Assembly (NCBI RefSeq): GCF_005519465.1
Contig: NZ_CP027858.1
Coordinates: 620,001 to 684,000 of the forward strand
Length of the DNA: 64,000 nt
From: Streptomyces clavuligerus
GTDB taxonomy: Bacteria > Actinomycetota > Actinomycetes > Streptomycetales > Streptomycetaceae
Direction: 5' to 3'
The position numbers were made by a program, and so were the translations under genes. A model generated the notes under the pieces. The model did not search any database and was not told the origin of the DNA. It saw only the letters and a list, made by a program, of their open reading frames with translations. Shown here piece by piece: positions 36,722-47,536 of the stretch. How positions within the stretch are numbered: the first letter of the stretch is position 1; every line of letters begins with the position of its first letter.

Positions 36722-37749
36722 CCTCGGCACCTCGGGCTGGTGACGGCGATGCCGGTGGGCGGCGGGCTGCCGTCGTCGGTGGTGACCCCGGTGACCTTCA
36801 GCTCGCAGAGATAGAGATTGAGCCAGGAGGCGTACGAGGTGAGCACCACGAGCGAGCGCATCTTCTGGGGGGTCTTGCGGAGGAAGTTCTCGATGGCGGG
36901 GCGGTGGTCGTCCAGTTGCCCGGTGAGCCGGCCGAGTTCGCGGATGTCGCGGCGCAGCGGGGCGCGCGCCTCGTCGAGGAGTCCGGCGGTGACGGTGGTC
37001 AGCGCGCCCATCGCCTCGGTGGCCTCGCCCAGGGGCTTGCGGTCGGCGGCGAAGCCGGAGACCAGTCGGCGCAGGGTGACGATGAGGTCGTTCAGGCCCT
37101 CCTCCCGTTCGTTGACGGTGGCGAGCACGGTGTTCAGCCGGGTGATCACCTCGCCGATGACCCGGTCCTTGGCGGCGACGGTGCCGGTGAGCGAGCCGAT
37201 GTGCCGGATGATGCTGTCGACGGTGCCGCCGTCGCCCTGGAGCACCTTGACGATGGACCCGGCCAGCTCGTTGATGTCCTTCGGGGAGAGCCCTTCGAAC
37301 AGGGGCTGGAAGCCGTTGAAGAGCTGGGTGAGGTCGAGTGCGGGCGTGGTGCGGTCCAGGGGGATGGTGCCCCCGGGCGGCAGCGAGGCACCGACCGGGC
37401 CGGTTCCGCGGTCGAGGTCGATATAGCGCTGGCCGACCATGTTCAGATATTTGATGGAGGCGGTGGCTGAGGCAGGCAGGCCGCGTCCCCTCTGCACGGA
37501 GAAGCGGACCTCGGCCACCCGCCGGTCGGCCACCTTCACCGCGTCGACCTGGCCGACCTTCACCCCCGCGATCCGTACGCTGTCGCCGGGGATCAGCCCG
37601 GTGACATCGCTGAAGCGGGCCCGGTACGAGGTGGTGTCGCCGACACCGGTGTTGGCGATGGAGAGCGCCAGCACGGTGGTGGCCAGCGTGGTGACGAGGA
37701 CGAAGACCAGCGATTTGGCCAGCGGGGCGGCGAGGGAGCGGCGGCTCAC
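36718..37749 (-). CDS. MceB-position Mce family protein
   Basis: A 343-residue Mce protein with one N-terminal helix (about 10-32), an MCE domain (about 38-115: LIPGDSVRIAGVKVGQV, MVGQRYIDL) and a helical region. It ends in LYLCELKVTG...SPRC, where two cysteines could pair. The GTG start overlaps the preceding stop by GTGA. It forms part of the heterohexameric lipid channel with the other five Mce proteins. Length and motifs are normal for the family. Confidence 0.93.
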   Translation of the reverse strand: MSRRSLAAPLAKSLVFVLVTTLATTVLALSIANTGVGDTTSYRARFSDVTGLIPGDSVRIAGVKVGQVDAVKVADRRVAEVRFSVQRGRGLPASATASIKYLNMVGQRYIDLDRGTGPVGASLPPGGTIPLDRTTPALDLTQLFNGFQPLFEGLSPKDINELAGSIVKVLQGDGGTVDSIIRHIGSLTGTVAAKDRVIGEVITRLNTVLATVNEREEGLNDLIVTLRRLVSGFAADRKPLGEATEAMGALTTVTAGLLDEARAPLRRDIRELGRLTGQLDDHRPAIENFLRKTPQKMRSLVVLTSYASWLNLYLCELKVTGVTTDDGSPPPTGIAVTSPRCRG

Positions 37750-38981
37750 TTGAGCCTCACCTCCGTTCCCCGGTAGAGGGGTCCGGTCAGGACGGTGCTC
37801 CAGTCGGGGAGTTCGTCCGGCGTGGTCCCCAGCCCGGGGGCCATCAGTTCATTGACCAACCGGGCCTCCTGGGGCGAGTTGGGCAGGCCGAGCCCGGGGG
37901 CGGAGCGGACGGCGGGCGCGGGGAGGCTCGTGTAGGGCGCGGAGTAGCAGCGCGGGCCGCGGCCGCCCGCCGGGTGGCGGGGCAGGTCCTTCGGATAGCG
38001 GTAGGCGCCGAGGGAGCGCACCGGGTGGAGGTCCACATGGAGTCCGGGACGGTCGGTGCCCTTGCCGAGCGCCTTGTCCATGGCGGGGACGAATCCGGCC
38101 AGGGTGCGCAGGGTGCAGGGGAACGCGGGCGAGTGGCGGGCGAGGAGTTCCAGGGTGGGGCGGCTGACGTCGGCGAGCCGGATGAGCTGCTCCCTGTTGC
38201 GCCGCAGGAAGGCGGTGAGCTGCCGGGCGGTGCCGGTGGTGGTGGTCTGGAGGGCTTCGAGCGAGGCGCGTTCACCGGCGAGGGTGGAGCTGGTGGTGGC
38301 GAAGTCGCTGAGCGCGCGCACCACGTCGGGGGCGGCGTCCGCGTAGAGTTCGCTGACCTCCACGAGCCGGGCGATGTCCCGGTTGAGCGCGGGGAGCTGC
38401 GGATTGAGGCGGCGCAGATGCGCGTCGAGGGTGGTCAGGGTGGTACCCAGTTTCTCGCCGCGCCCTTCGAGGGCCTGGGAGACGGCGGTCAGGGTCGCCG
38501 ACAGCTTCTCCGGTTTGACGGCGGTGAGCAGCGGCAGCAGATGGTCGAGGACCTGTTCCAGTTCGATGGCGTTGCGGGAGCGGTCCTGGGGGATGGTGTC
38601 CCCCGCCTTCAGGCTCCGTCCGGCGGACGGGTCCGCGGGGGGTACGAGGGCGACGAACCGCTGACCGAACAGGGTGGTCGGCAGCATCTGCGCGGTGACG
38701 TCGGCGGGGACGCGGTGGAGTTCGCCGGGGCGGATGGCGAGGGTGAGCCGGGCACCGTCGCCCTCGGCGCGGATGGAGCGGACGGAGCCGATGACGACGC
38801 CCCGCATCTTGACCTCGGCGCCCCGGTGCATCTCGTTGCCGGTCGAGCCGGTGAGCAGGGTGACGGTGACGTCGTCGCTGAACTCCTTCTCGTACACGGC
38901 GACCGACACCCCCACCAGCAGGGCGGGCACCAGCAGGAAGACGACTCCGGCGAGCCGCAGTCGGAGCCGTTTCGCGTTCAT
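37746..38981 (-). CDS. MceA-position Mce family protein
   Basis: A 411-residue Mce protein, first of the six. It has one N-terminal helix (about 10-28), an MCE domain (about 38-112: MHRGAEVKMRGVVIGSV, LFGQRFVALVPP) and the longest helical region of the set (about 130-300). The tail contains two cysteine positions (FPCTLRTL, RCYSAPY) that are usual in MceA. ATG 38981 overlaps the stop of the second YrbE gene by ATGA, linking permease and channel translation. Substrate cannot be read from sequence. Confidence 0.93.
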   Translation of the reverse strand: MNAKRLRLRLAGVVFLLVPALLVGVSVAVYEKEFSDDVTVTLLTGSTGNEMHRGAEVKMRGVVIGSVRSIRAEGDGARLTLAIRPGELHRVPADVTAQMLPTTLFGQRFVALVPPADPSAGRSLKAGDTIPQDRSRNAIELEQVLDHLLPLLTAVKPEKLSATLTAVSQALEGRGEKLGTTLTTLDAHLRRLNPQLPALNRDIARLVEVSELYADAAPDVVRALSDFATTSSTLAGERASLEALQTTTTGTARQLTAFLRRNREQLIRLADVSRPTLELLARHSPAFPCTLRTLAGFVPAMDKALGKGTDRPGLHVDLHPVRSLGAYRYPKDLPRHPAGGRGPRCYSAPYTSLPAPAVRSAPGLGLPNSPQEARLVNELMAPGLGTTPDELPDWSTVLTGPLYRGTEVRLK

Positions 38982-39781
38982 CCGGCCACCTTCACCGTTG
39001 TGGTCGCGCCCCAGATCGCCAGCGACAGGAAGAAGTCGGTGACGCTGATGAGCACGATCGCGTTCCGTACGGAGCGGCCGACGGCCACGCCCACCCCGGC
39101 GGGTCCGCCCTCGGCGCGGAAGCCGTAGTAGCAGTGGGCGAGGATCACCATCACGCTGAAGATCAGCACCTTGAGGATGGAGAGCAGGACGTCGTCCGGG
39201 GAGAGGAAGAGCTGGAAGTAGTGGTCGTAGGTGCCGGTCGACTGGCCGTTGAAGACCACGGTGATCCAGCGGGAGGCGAGATAGGAGCTGAGCAGCCCGA
39301 TCGCGTAGAGCGGGATGATGGCGACGACCCCGGCGATGATCCGGGTGGTGACGAGGTACGGCAGGGAGCGCACGCCCATCGCCTCCAGCGCGTCGACCTC
39401 CTCGTTGATCCGCATGGCGCCGAGCTGGGCGGTGAAGCCCGCGCCGACGGTGGCGGAGAGGGCGAGCCCGGCGACCAGGGGCGCGATCTCGCGGGTGTTG
39501 AAGTAGGCGGAGACGAAGCCGGTGAAGGCGGAGGTACCGATCTGGTTGAGGGCCGCGTACCCCTGGAGGCCGACGACGGTGCCGGTGAAGAGGGTCATGG
39601 CGACCATCACCCCGATGGTGCCGCCGATGACGCCGAGGCCGCCGCTGCCGAAGGCGACCTCGGCGAGCAGCCGCTGCACCTCCCTGAGATAGCGGTGCAG
39701 GGTGCGGGGTATCCACAGCAGCGCCCGGAGATAGAAGGCGAGCTGGTCTCCGGAGCGTTCCAGCCAGCGGAGCGGGGACAT
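38978..39781 (-). CDS. YrbEB/MlaE-type permease of Mce transporter
   Basis: A 267-residue polytopic membrane protein of the MlaE family with about five to six hydrophobic segments. The signature region EVDALEAMGVRSLPYLVTTRI (about 137-157) holds the EALGV-like coupling loop that contacts the ATPase. It begins five bases after the first permease gene and is overlapped by mceA. YrbEA and YrbEB form the inner-membrane heterodimer on which the Mce hexamer sits. Confidence 0.94.
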   Translation of the reverse strand: MSPLRWLERSGDQLAFYLRALLWIPRTLHRYLREVQRLLAEVAFGSGGLGVIGGTIGVMVAMTLFTGTVVGLQGYAALNQIGTSAFTGFVSAYFNTREIAPLVAGLALSATVGAGFTAQLGAMRINEEVDALEAMGVRSLPYLVTTRIIAGVVAIIPLYAIGLLSSYLASRWITVVFNGQSTGTYDHYFQLFLSPDDVLLSILKVLIFSVMVILAHCYYGFRAEGGPAGVGVAVGRSVRNAIVLISVTDFFLSLAIWGATTTVKVAG

Positions 39782-39786
39782 GGGGC

Positions 39787-40668
39787 TCAGCCCCCCTTCG
39801 CGGGGACGACCTGGAGATAGATCGCCGTAATGATCATGTTGACGAAGAACAGCAGCAGGAAGGTGATGACGACGGACTGGTTGACGGCGTCGCCGACGCC
39901 CTTGGGGCCGCCGCGCGGGTTGAGGCCCCGGTGGGCGGCGACGACCCCCGCGATGAAGCCGAAGACCAGGGCCTTGAACTCGCTGATGTAGAGGTCGGGG
40001 AGTTGGGCGAGGGCGGAGAAGCTGGCGAGATAGGCGCCGGGGGTGCCGTCCTGCATGATCACGTTGAAGAAGTAGCCGCCGAGGGTGCCGACGACGGAGA
40101 TCATGCCGTTGAGCAGGAAGGCGACCAGCATGGTGGCGAGGACCCGGGGCACCACCAGGCGCTGGATCGGGGAGACGCCCATGACCTCCATGGCGTCCAG
40201 CTCCTCACGGATCTTGCGGGAGCCGAGGTCGGCGCAGATCGCGGAGCCGCCCGCGCCCGCGATCAGCAGGGCCACGATCAGCGGGCTGGCCTGCTGGATG
40301 ACGGCGAGGACGCTGGCCCCGCCGGTGAAGGACTGGGCGCCGAGCTGCTGGGTGAGGGAGCCGACCTGAAGGGCGATCACCGCGCCGAAGGGGATGGAGA
40401 CCAGGGCGGCGGGCAGGATCGTGACGCTCGCGACGAACCAGAACTGCTCGATGAACTCCCGCAGTTGGAAGGGGCGGCGGAAGACCGACCGGACGATCTC
40501 GGCGGTGAGGGCAAAGAACCGGCCCGTCTCGTGCAGCGGGGCGAGCGCCCGCAGCGGTGGGCGCGGGGAGCCCTGCGCGGCCGGGGCCGCTGCCGGGGGC
40601 CCGGCGGGAGCGTCCCCGGCGGCGGGGCCCGGGGGCCCGTCGGGAGCGGGCGGGCGGGGCTCGGTCAC
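39787..40668 (-). CDS. YrbEA/MlaE-type permease of Mce transporter
   Basis: A 293-residue MlaE-family permease. The first 45 residues are Pro/Ala-rich and cytoplasmic. Hydrophobic segments follow, with the coupling-loop signature REELDAMEVMGVSPIQRLVVPRVLA near 175-198 and further helices to the end. The GTG start overlaps the ATPase stop by GTGA. It pairs with the next gene product to make the membrane gate of the lipid importer. Confidence 0.94.
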   Translation of the reverse strand: MTEPRPPAPDGPPGPAAGDAPAGPPAAAPAAQGSPRPPLRALAPLHETGRFFALTAEIVRSVFRRPFQLREFIEQFWFVASVTILPAALVSIPFGAVIALQVGSLTQQLGAQSFTGGASVLAVIQQASPLIVALLIAGAGGSAICADLGSRKIREELDAMEVMGVSPIQRLVVPRVLATMLVAFLLNGMISVVGTLGGYFFNVIMQDGTPGAYLASFSALAQLPDLYISEFKALVFGFIAGVVAAHRGLNPRGGPKGVGDAVNQSVVITFLLLFFVNMIITAIYLQVVPAKGG

Positions 40669-41642
40669 CGGGCCGCTCCTTCGCCCGCCGCCGCGTGGCT
40701 CCGCTCGATCGCGATCCGCGCGGCCTCGGGCAGCCGGTCCAGCATGGACAGGACCCGCTCCCGCCGCCGCCGCACCGCCTTGCGCTCCGGCAGCCCCGGC
40801 GAGGGTTCGAGCTGGGGCACCAGCGGGCGGGGGGCAGGGGGCGCCGCGGCTCCCCGCTCCTTGGCGAGCGTCGCGGCGTCCTTCTCCTCCGACATCCCGA
40901 TCGGGCCCTCCCTGCGCCCCCCGAGGAACTGCGCGACCACCGGTTCCTCGCTGGTGAGCAGCACCTCCCGGGGCCCGAAGGCGACCAGTCCGCGACGGAA
41001 GAGCATGCCCATGTTGTCGGGGACGGTGGCCGCGATGTCGAGGTTGTGGGTGACGATCAGCATCGTGGCGTCGATCCGGGCGTTCAGGTCGATCAGAAGC
41101 TGGGAGAGATAGGCGGTGCGGACCGGATCGAGGCCGGAGTCGGGCTCGTCGCAGAGGATGATCTGCGGGTCGAGGACGAGCGCGCGGGCGAGCCCGGCCC
41201 GTTTGCGCATCCCGCCGGAGATCTCACCGGGCAGTTTCTCCTCGGCCCCGACCAGGCCGACCAGGTCCATCCGCTCCATCACGATCCGGCGGATCTCCGA
41301 CTCCTTCTTGCGGGTGTGCTCGCGCAGCGGGAAGGCGATGTTGTCGAAGAGCGTCATCGAGCCGAAGAGCGCGCCGTCCTGGAACATCAGCCCGAAGACC
41401 TTGCGGGCCTCGTAGATGTCCCGCTCGGAGCCGCCCACCATGTCGACGCCGTCGACGAGGACCCGGCCGCGCTCGGGCTTGATCAGCCCGATGACCGATT
41501 TGAGGAAGACGGTCTTCCCGGTGCCGGAGGGGCCGAGCATGACGCTGACCTCCCCGGCGGGCAGCGTCAGCGTGACGTCCTGCCAGATGTTCTGCTCACC
41601 GAAGGACTTGGTCAGCCCCTCGACGACGACTTCGATTCCCAT
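40665..41642 (-). CDS. MlaF/Mkl-type ATPase of the Mce lipid transporter
   Basis: A 325-residue ABC ATPase with Walker A GPSGTGKT (about 37-44), signature ISGGMRKRAGLARAL (typical of MlaF/Mkl rather than of other ABC proteins) and Walker B IILCDEPDSGLDPV. The C-terminal about 75 residues form the extension seen in actinobacterial MceG/Mkl that stabilises the dimer. ATG 41642 follows GGGAGG. In mycobacteria the shared ATPase MceG is encoded away from the mce operons; here it leads the transport genes. It powers import of lipid or sterol. Confidence 0.94.
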   Translation of the reverse strand: MGIEVVVEGLTKSFGEQNIWQDVTLTLPAGEVSVMLGPSGTGKTVFLKSVIGLIKPERGRVLVDGVDMVGGSERDIYEARKVFGLMFQDGALFGSMTLFDNIAFPLREHTRKKESEIRRIVMERMDLVGLVGAEEKLPGEISGGMRKRAGLARALVLDPQIILCDEPDSGLDPVRTAYLSQLLIDLNARIDATMLIVTHNLDIAATVPDNMGMLFRRGLVAFGPREVLLTSEEPVVAQFLGGRREGPIGMSEEKDAATLAKERGAAAPPAPRPLVPQLEPSPGLPERKAVRRRRERVLSMLDRLPEAARIAIERSHAAAGEGAAR

Positions 41643-41686
41643 GGCGCCTCCCGCTGCGCTCGTTGACGACGACGGCCGCGGTCGGG

Positions 41687-42715
41687 CTAGGGCAGCACGG
41701 CGGAGTGCCGGAACCGGGCGAGCTGCCGTCCGGCGTCCGGGAAGTACAGACCGGGCGCGTTCAGCGCGCCGTTGTGGGTGACGGCGGCGTCGAGCACCAG
41801 GCTGTTGCGCCCGGCGGGCGACGGCAGCCCGGTCTTCAGGTCGAGCGCGCCGCTGAGGAGGCCGAGCGCGCCGCAGCCCCGGGCCCGGGGGACGGCGAAG
41901 GTACGGTCCTCCTGCGCGGTGCCGGTGAGGGCGAAGCGGACCATCTCGCCCTCCTCGTCGGGGGTTCCGTCACCGCGGAACAGCTCGACGCCGAAGGCGG
42001 GCGCGACGGCGTTCCGCGGGCGCAGCACGATCGGGTCGGCGGCGGAGCCGATGAAGCACTGGGAGCCGAGGAACGGGTTCCGCAGCCGAATCCGTACCGG
42101 CAGGGTGACGATGGGCTCCCCGGCCGAGAGCCCGGCGGTCAGGCTGAAGCCGGTGGGGGCGCCGACCGATTCGACGGTGGCGGTGACCCGGTTGAGGCTG
42201 TTGTCGGTGAGCAGCCGGCAGATCTCCGTGACGACGGGGAGGTTGCCGGGGCACATCAGGCCGAGCAGTCCGCCGGGTATCTCGGTCGGCGCCCCGACGA
42301 TCGATCCGGCCGGGGGCGGTACGACGGTGAATGTCTGGCTGGTGGTGTGGTAGACCACCCCGAACTGGAGGTTGTTGGCCCCGGTGCGGGCGGTGGTCCT
42401 GCCCAGGGTGATGCTGCCCCCGGCGGAGACCGAGGAGACACAGCTCGCGACGGTCTCCTCGCCGTCGGCGGCGAGCATCGCGGGGTCGTCGACGGGACAG
42501 CGGCCGAAGGGCGCCCAGTGGCCGTTGAGCCGTGCCTCGTCCGTCCTGGCCCCGCCCGGGTGCGCCGCCGCGGCCGCCGGGGGCGCGGCGGCGGCGTGCG
42601 CGGGTGCCGGTGCTGCGGCGGCGAGGGGCAGCGCCGTCACCGCCGCGGTGAGGGCGGCGAGGACGGCGGTGCGCACCCGGCGGGCGGCCGGGTGTCCCTG
42701 CGGGGCGATTCTCAT
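41687..42715 (-). CDS. Secreted protein of unknown function, Mce-operon partner C
   Basis: A 342-residue exported protein: signal peptide 1-42 ending in an Ala-rich AHAAAA region, then a mature domain rich in beta-strand patterns. Cysteines occur in pairs (GRCPVDD/ASCVSS; LMCPGN/EICRLL; SQCFIG/RGCGAL), suggesting three disulfides. I do not recognise a family. ATG 42715 follows GAGGGA. The gene ends 44 bases before the MlaF ATPase gene on the same strand, so it is probably in the same operon. A role in capturing or handing over the Mce substrate at the cell surface is a reasonable guess only. Confidence 0.75.
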   Translation of the reverse strand: MRIAPQGHPAARRVRTAVLAALTAAVTALPLAAAAPAPAHAAAAPPAAAAAHPGGARTDEARLNGHWAPFGRCPVDDPAMLAADGEETVASCVSSVSAGGSITLGRTTARTGANNLQFGVVYHTTSQTFTVVPPPAGSIVGAPTEIPGGLLGLMCPGNLPVVTEICRLLTDNSLNRVTATVESVGAPTGFSLTAGLSAGEPIVTLPVRIRLRNPFLGSQCFIGSAADPIVLRPRNAVAPAFGVELFRGDGTPDEEGEMVRFALTGTAQEDRTFAVPRARGCGALGLLSGALDLKTGLPSPAGRNSLVLDAAVTHNGALNAPGLYFPDAGRQLARFRHSAVLP

Positions 42716-42761
42716 GGTGTCCCTCGATCGTGTCGGTCCCGCCCGGTGCGGCGGCGACGGC

Positions 42762-44570
42762 TCAGCGCTCCGGCTTCGGCACCTTGACGGGCTCATGCCC
42801 GGGTGTGCAGAACTCGGGGTCGGGGCGGGGGTTGCCCGAGGAGCAGGGCGCCCCCTGCACCTGTTTGATGTAGTTGCCGGGGCCGGAGACAGCGGCGGTG
42901 AGGAGCGGGTCGAGATCCTCGCCGACGCCGCAGCCGGTGAACGGCGGAATGGTCACGGTGCCGTCGAGGACCCCTCCGGTGACGAGCTGGTAGCCGTCGC
43001 CCGGCCCCTTCAGCACACCGGTGAGCACCACATGGTCCCGGGTGTCCCGCGCCGGGTCGGGGTCCTTGGAGTACAGGGGCCCCCGGGTGCGGCAGTTCGG
43101 CCCCACGTCCAGCGGGACGCCGTTGACCTCGACGTCGTACAGCCGCAGGGAGAGCGCCACCCGGGCCAGCGTGGTGCCGGTGGACGGCAGGAGCAGGATG
43201 TCCGTGTCGATGGTCATCGTCCTGAGCTGGGTCAGCTCCATCGTGGCCGTGGTGGGCACCCCGCCGAAGCTGAGGAAGGTGGCCTTCGCCGGGGGCATCA
43301 TCCGCTTGCCCCGGTAGTCGAGTTCCCCGGTGGCGTGCTGGAGCAGATGGAAACCGTCGGGCCGTTCGACGATCTCCTTGAAGGCGTCGACGAGCTGGAC
43401 GCAGGCGAGGGGGAGCCGGGCCGCGCCGTCGAGCTTCTCGACGTTCGAGAAGCCGGTGACATAGGCGACCAGGGCCAGTTCATCGACGGTGTCGCCGACA
43501 CAGCGGGGCGGCCGGGCGGCGCGCTCCCCGGGCAGCGGCTCGATGACGAGGGTGCCCGGTCCGCCGCCGGTCGCGGGGGCGGGGTCCTGCTCGCGGCCGG
43601 GCGGCGGGGCGGTGCCGTCGGCGCCGGTGATCCGGACGGTGGCGAGGGGCGGCTGCGGCGACTGCGGCTCGCGCGGGGAGCAGGTCACGGGGAGGGCGGC
43701 CGGTTTCGCGGGGGTGCCGTCGGCGGTGAACGGGGTCAGCTCCAGGGCCAGCGTGCCCGGGGTGAGGGTGAGTTCTCCCGCGCCGGAGGCGGTGACGGCG
43801 GGCACGGGGCCGCCGAGGGTCAGCTCCAGCGGCGGACCGGGCGGAGCGGTGGGGCGGCCGGGCGCCGGGGCGGAGGGGGACACGGGGGGCGTGGGCGCGG
43901 TGGCGGACGGGGTACCGGTGGCCGGGGCCGTCTCCCCGGCCGCTCCGCTGGGTGCGCCGGGCCCGGGGCCCGCCGGGCCCGCCGCGCCGCCGGTCCCGCC
44001 GGTCGCGTCGGTCCCGCCGTCCGGGCCTGTCCGGTCCGGCCCGCCGGGCCCGCCCGTGGCGTCCGTCCCCCCGGGCGCGGCCGACGGCGTTCCGGGCGTC
44101 CCGCCGGACGCGGCACCGTCGTTCCCGGGCGCGATCCGTACGGGGGTGTCCGTGCGGCCCGTCCAGACCGCGTCGGCCGGGCGCCCGCCCTGGGCCGCGG
44201 CGACCGCGAGCCGGCTCGTCGCCCCGACCGTGACGGCGCCCCGTCCGGCGAGCGCGGTCCGCGACGCGCCCGGGAGGGTGACCGTGACCGTCACCCCCGT
44301 GGCCAGGACCGGCTCCCCGACCCGGCCCCGCGTCGGCAGGGACGCCCTGATCCGCACCCTCGCCGGCACCGTCGCCGTCGCCGGTCCCGGGGACAGCTCC
44401 GGGGGGAGGGCGCAGACCCGGTCCACCGTCGTGTCGTACCGCACCGGGGCGGCCCCGTCGCTCTCGGCCCGCGCGCCCGGGATCACCCCGGCGAGCAGCA
44501 CCACCACGGCGGCCAGCGCCCCCCGTACGGTCCTCGGGGAACCACCGTTCCCCCCTGGGCCGCGCACCAT
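42762..44570 (-). CDS. Secreted protein of unknown function, Mce-operon partner B
   Basis: A 602-residue exported protein. After the signal peptide (1-35) comes a first beta-rich domain (about 38-145; VRYDTTVDRVCALPPEL, VTVTVTLPGAS). A long Gly/Pro/Ser/Thr/Asp linker spans about 150-245, followed by a second beta domain and a C-terminal part (about 360-602). The C-terminal part has Cys pairs, LDYRGKRMMPPAKATFLSFG and MTIDTDILLLPS. The first domain resembles DUF6801-like modules seen in actinobacterial surface proteins, from memory only. ATG 44570 (start MVRG) follows GAGGGGGAG; an upstream start at 44597 is less likely. It lies 46 bases before the next secreted-protein gene. Confidence 0.72.
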   Translation of the reverse strand: MVRGPGGNGGSPRTVRGALAAVVVLLAGVIPGARAESDGAAPVRYDTTVDRVCALPPELSPGPATATVPARVRIRASLPTRGRVGEPVLATGVTVTVTLPGASRTALAGRGAVTVGATSRLAVAAAQGGRPADAVWTGRTDTPVRIAPGNDGAASGGTPGTPSAAPGGTDATGGPGGPDRTGPDGGTDATGGTGGAAGPAGPGPGAPSGAAGETAPATGTPSATAPTPPVSPSAPAPGRPTAPPGPPLELTLGGPVPAVTASGAGELTLTPGTLALELTPFTADGTPAKPAALPVTCSPREPQSPQPPLATVRITGADGTAPPPGREQDPAPATGGGPGTLVIEPLPGERAARPPRCVGDTVDELALVAYVTGFSNVEKLDGAARLPLACVQLVDAFKEIVERPDGFHLLQHATGELDYRGKRMMPPAKATFLSFGGVPTTATMELTQLRTMTIDTDILLLPSTGTTLARVALSLRLYDVEVNGVPLDVGPNCRTRGPLYSKDPDPARDTRDHVVLTGVLKGPGDGYQLVTGGVLDGTVTIPPFTGCGVGEDLDPLLTAAVSGPGNYIKQVQGAPCSSGNPRPDPEFCTPGHEPVKVPKPER

Positions 44571-44764
44571 ACGACTCCCCCTCGGCACTGTCCGCACCGT
44601 CCGTGCTGCTCGGGCTGCTCAGGCCCTTCGGTCTGCTCCTCGCGCTTTTCCCCGCGCTTTTCCCCGCGCGGCCCGTGCTCCGCGCGCGGCCCCACGCGGG
44701 AAATCGCACGGCGGGCCCGGACGGCCGCCGTGCGATCCCCTTCGGTCCGTCGCGCGGCGTCCGG

Positions 44765-45981
<1,217 letters not shown>

Positions 45982-47178
45982 ATGCGGGGAACCGTCGGCC
46001 CGTCGGAGACCGGGGAGGCGCTGGGGCCGCTGCCCCAGGAGTTCGCGGCGATCATCCGGCCCGAACTGCCCGGACTGATCAAGGAAATAGGCGTCGAGGT
46101 CACCCGGGCCTATCCCGAATACGCCCGGCTGCTCAACGGGCCGTTCGGACACGGCATCCGGGTCGGCGTCGAGCAGAGCATCTCCGTCTTCGTCGACCAG
46201 GTGGCCGAGCCCTCCGCCCCGTCCACCCTGCGCGACGAGATGTGCCGCAGATTCGGCCGCTACGAGGCGTACGAGGGGCGCACCCTCGACAGCCTCCAGG
46301 GGGCCTACCGGCTGGGCGCCCGGATCGCGCTGCGCCGGGCGCAGAAGGTCGGCCGCAGCTACGACCTCTCCCCCTCGACGATGCTCGCCTTCGCCGACGC
46401 GCTCTTCGCCTATGTCGACGAGCTGGAGTCGCTGTCCCGCGAGGGCTATCTGGAGGTGCGCTCCCGGGCCGGGGAGCAGCATCAACTGCTGCGCCGCCGA
46501 CTGCTCCACCTGCTGCTCGCAGGGCCGCCCGTGCCGCGCACCGCCGTCGCCGAGCTGGCCGACCAGGCGGCGTGGCCGCTCCCGGCGCAGGTCACCCTGG
46601 TGGCCCTGCGCTCCCCCGCCGTCCTGGAGCCGGGCGATCTGCCCCCGGACGTGCTGGCCGACCTCGGTGATCCGCAGCCCCATCTGCTGGTGCCGGGGCC
46701 GGTGGACGAGGCCCGCCGGGGGGTGCTGGAGCGGGCCCTGCTCGGCAACCGGGCGGCGGTGGGCCTCACCGTCGCCACCGCGGACGCCCATGACTCCATC
46801 CGCTGGGCGCGGCGCACCCTGGAGCTGGTGGACAGCGGGGTGGCCGCGGACGGTCCGCTGGTGTTCAGCGCGGACCATCTGGTGTCGCTGTGGCTGCTCG
46901 CGGACCCGGGGCTGCTCGACCAGCTCGCACGGCGGGAGCTGGCCCCGCTCGCCGCGCTCACCCCGTCCCGGCGCGACCGGCTCATCGACACCCTGCGGAT
47001 CTGGCTCGACACCCGGGGCACCGCGGCGCGGATGGGCGAGCTGCTGGACGTCCATCCGCAGACGGTGCGGTACCGGATGCGGAATCTGGACACCATCCTG
47101 GGCGAGCGGCTGCGGGACACCGACCGGAGGTTCGCGATCGAGGTGGTGCTGCGGGCGCTGCGGCTGCGGGGCCGCTGA
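45982..47178 (+). CDS. PucR-family transcriptional regulator
   Basis: A 398-residue regulator. The N-terminal part (about 15-180) is a helical sensor-like domain (MCRRFGRYEAYEGRTLDSLQGAYRLGARIA), and the middle resembles the GGDEF-like PucR region. The C-terminal helix-turn-helix (about 335-395; TRGTAARMGELLDVHPQTVRYRM) is the PucR HTH_30 type. ATG 45982 follows GGGAGGGGGA. It is divergent from the Mce operon, and regulators of this class often sit beside actinobacterial mce or sterol genes. Control of that operon is therefore likely but inferred; the effector is unknown. Confidence 0.87.
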   Translation: MRGTVGPSETGEALGPLPQEFAAIIRPELPGLIKEIGVEVTRAYPEYARLLNGPFGHGIRVGVEQSISVFVDQVAEPSAPSTLRDEMCRRFGRYEAYEGRTLDSLQGAYRLGARIALRRAQKVGRSYDLSPSTMLAFADALFAYVDELESLSREGYLEVRSRAGEQHQLLRRRLLHLLLAGPPVPRTAVAELADQAAWPLPAQVTLVALRSPAVLEPGDLPPDVLADLGDPQPHLLVPGPVDEARRGVLERALLGNRAAVGLTVATADAHDSIRWARRTLELVDSGVAADGPLVFSADHLVSLWLLADPGLLDQLARRELAPLAALTPSRRDRLIDTLRIWLDTRGTAARMGELLDVHPQTVRYRMRNLDTILGERLRDTDRRFAIEVVLRALRLRGR

Positions 47179-47536
47179 GCGCCGCCACGCGCCGGGGCCC
47201 GGCCGCCACCGGGGGTTCCGCCGCTCCGGGACGGCCCCTTACCACCGGTCCCACTCCGGCGACAAGCCCCGGGGTGATCGATTCGGGTGCGGCGGGGCCC
47301 CTCACGTATCGTGAACCGTCGTGCTGCCCCAGTCGGCAGCGGACGGAACCGGGCGCACGGTGCGCGCGGTCGCCTCCACCGAACCGTCGGTCCTCCCGGC
47401 CCGCCGGAGACCGATGTGTCTTTCCGCACCTTTCCGTCGAACGCCGATCCGTTCCGCCGTGTAGGGAGTGGTAGGGGCTGTCGGGGCACCCGACGGCTCC
47501 CGGAGAGCAGAGCTGGAACAGAGAAGGGTCCGCGCC
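47179..47536. other. Intergenic with small hairpins
   Basis: A 358-base gap after the PucR gene. It contains GCTGCC/GGCAGC (about 47322-47339) and a GTCGGG/CCCGAC hairpin near 47480-47494. No clear gene was seen; the promoter of the next small gene is likely near 47300-47480. Confidence 0.4.

Noticed and set aside
40665..41642. MlaF-type ATPase as a drug exporter component
   Set aside because: The signature ISGGMRKRAGLARAL and the adjacent YrbE and Mce genes identify an Mce lipid transporter.
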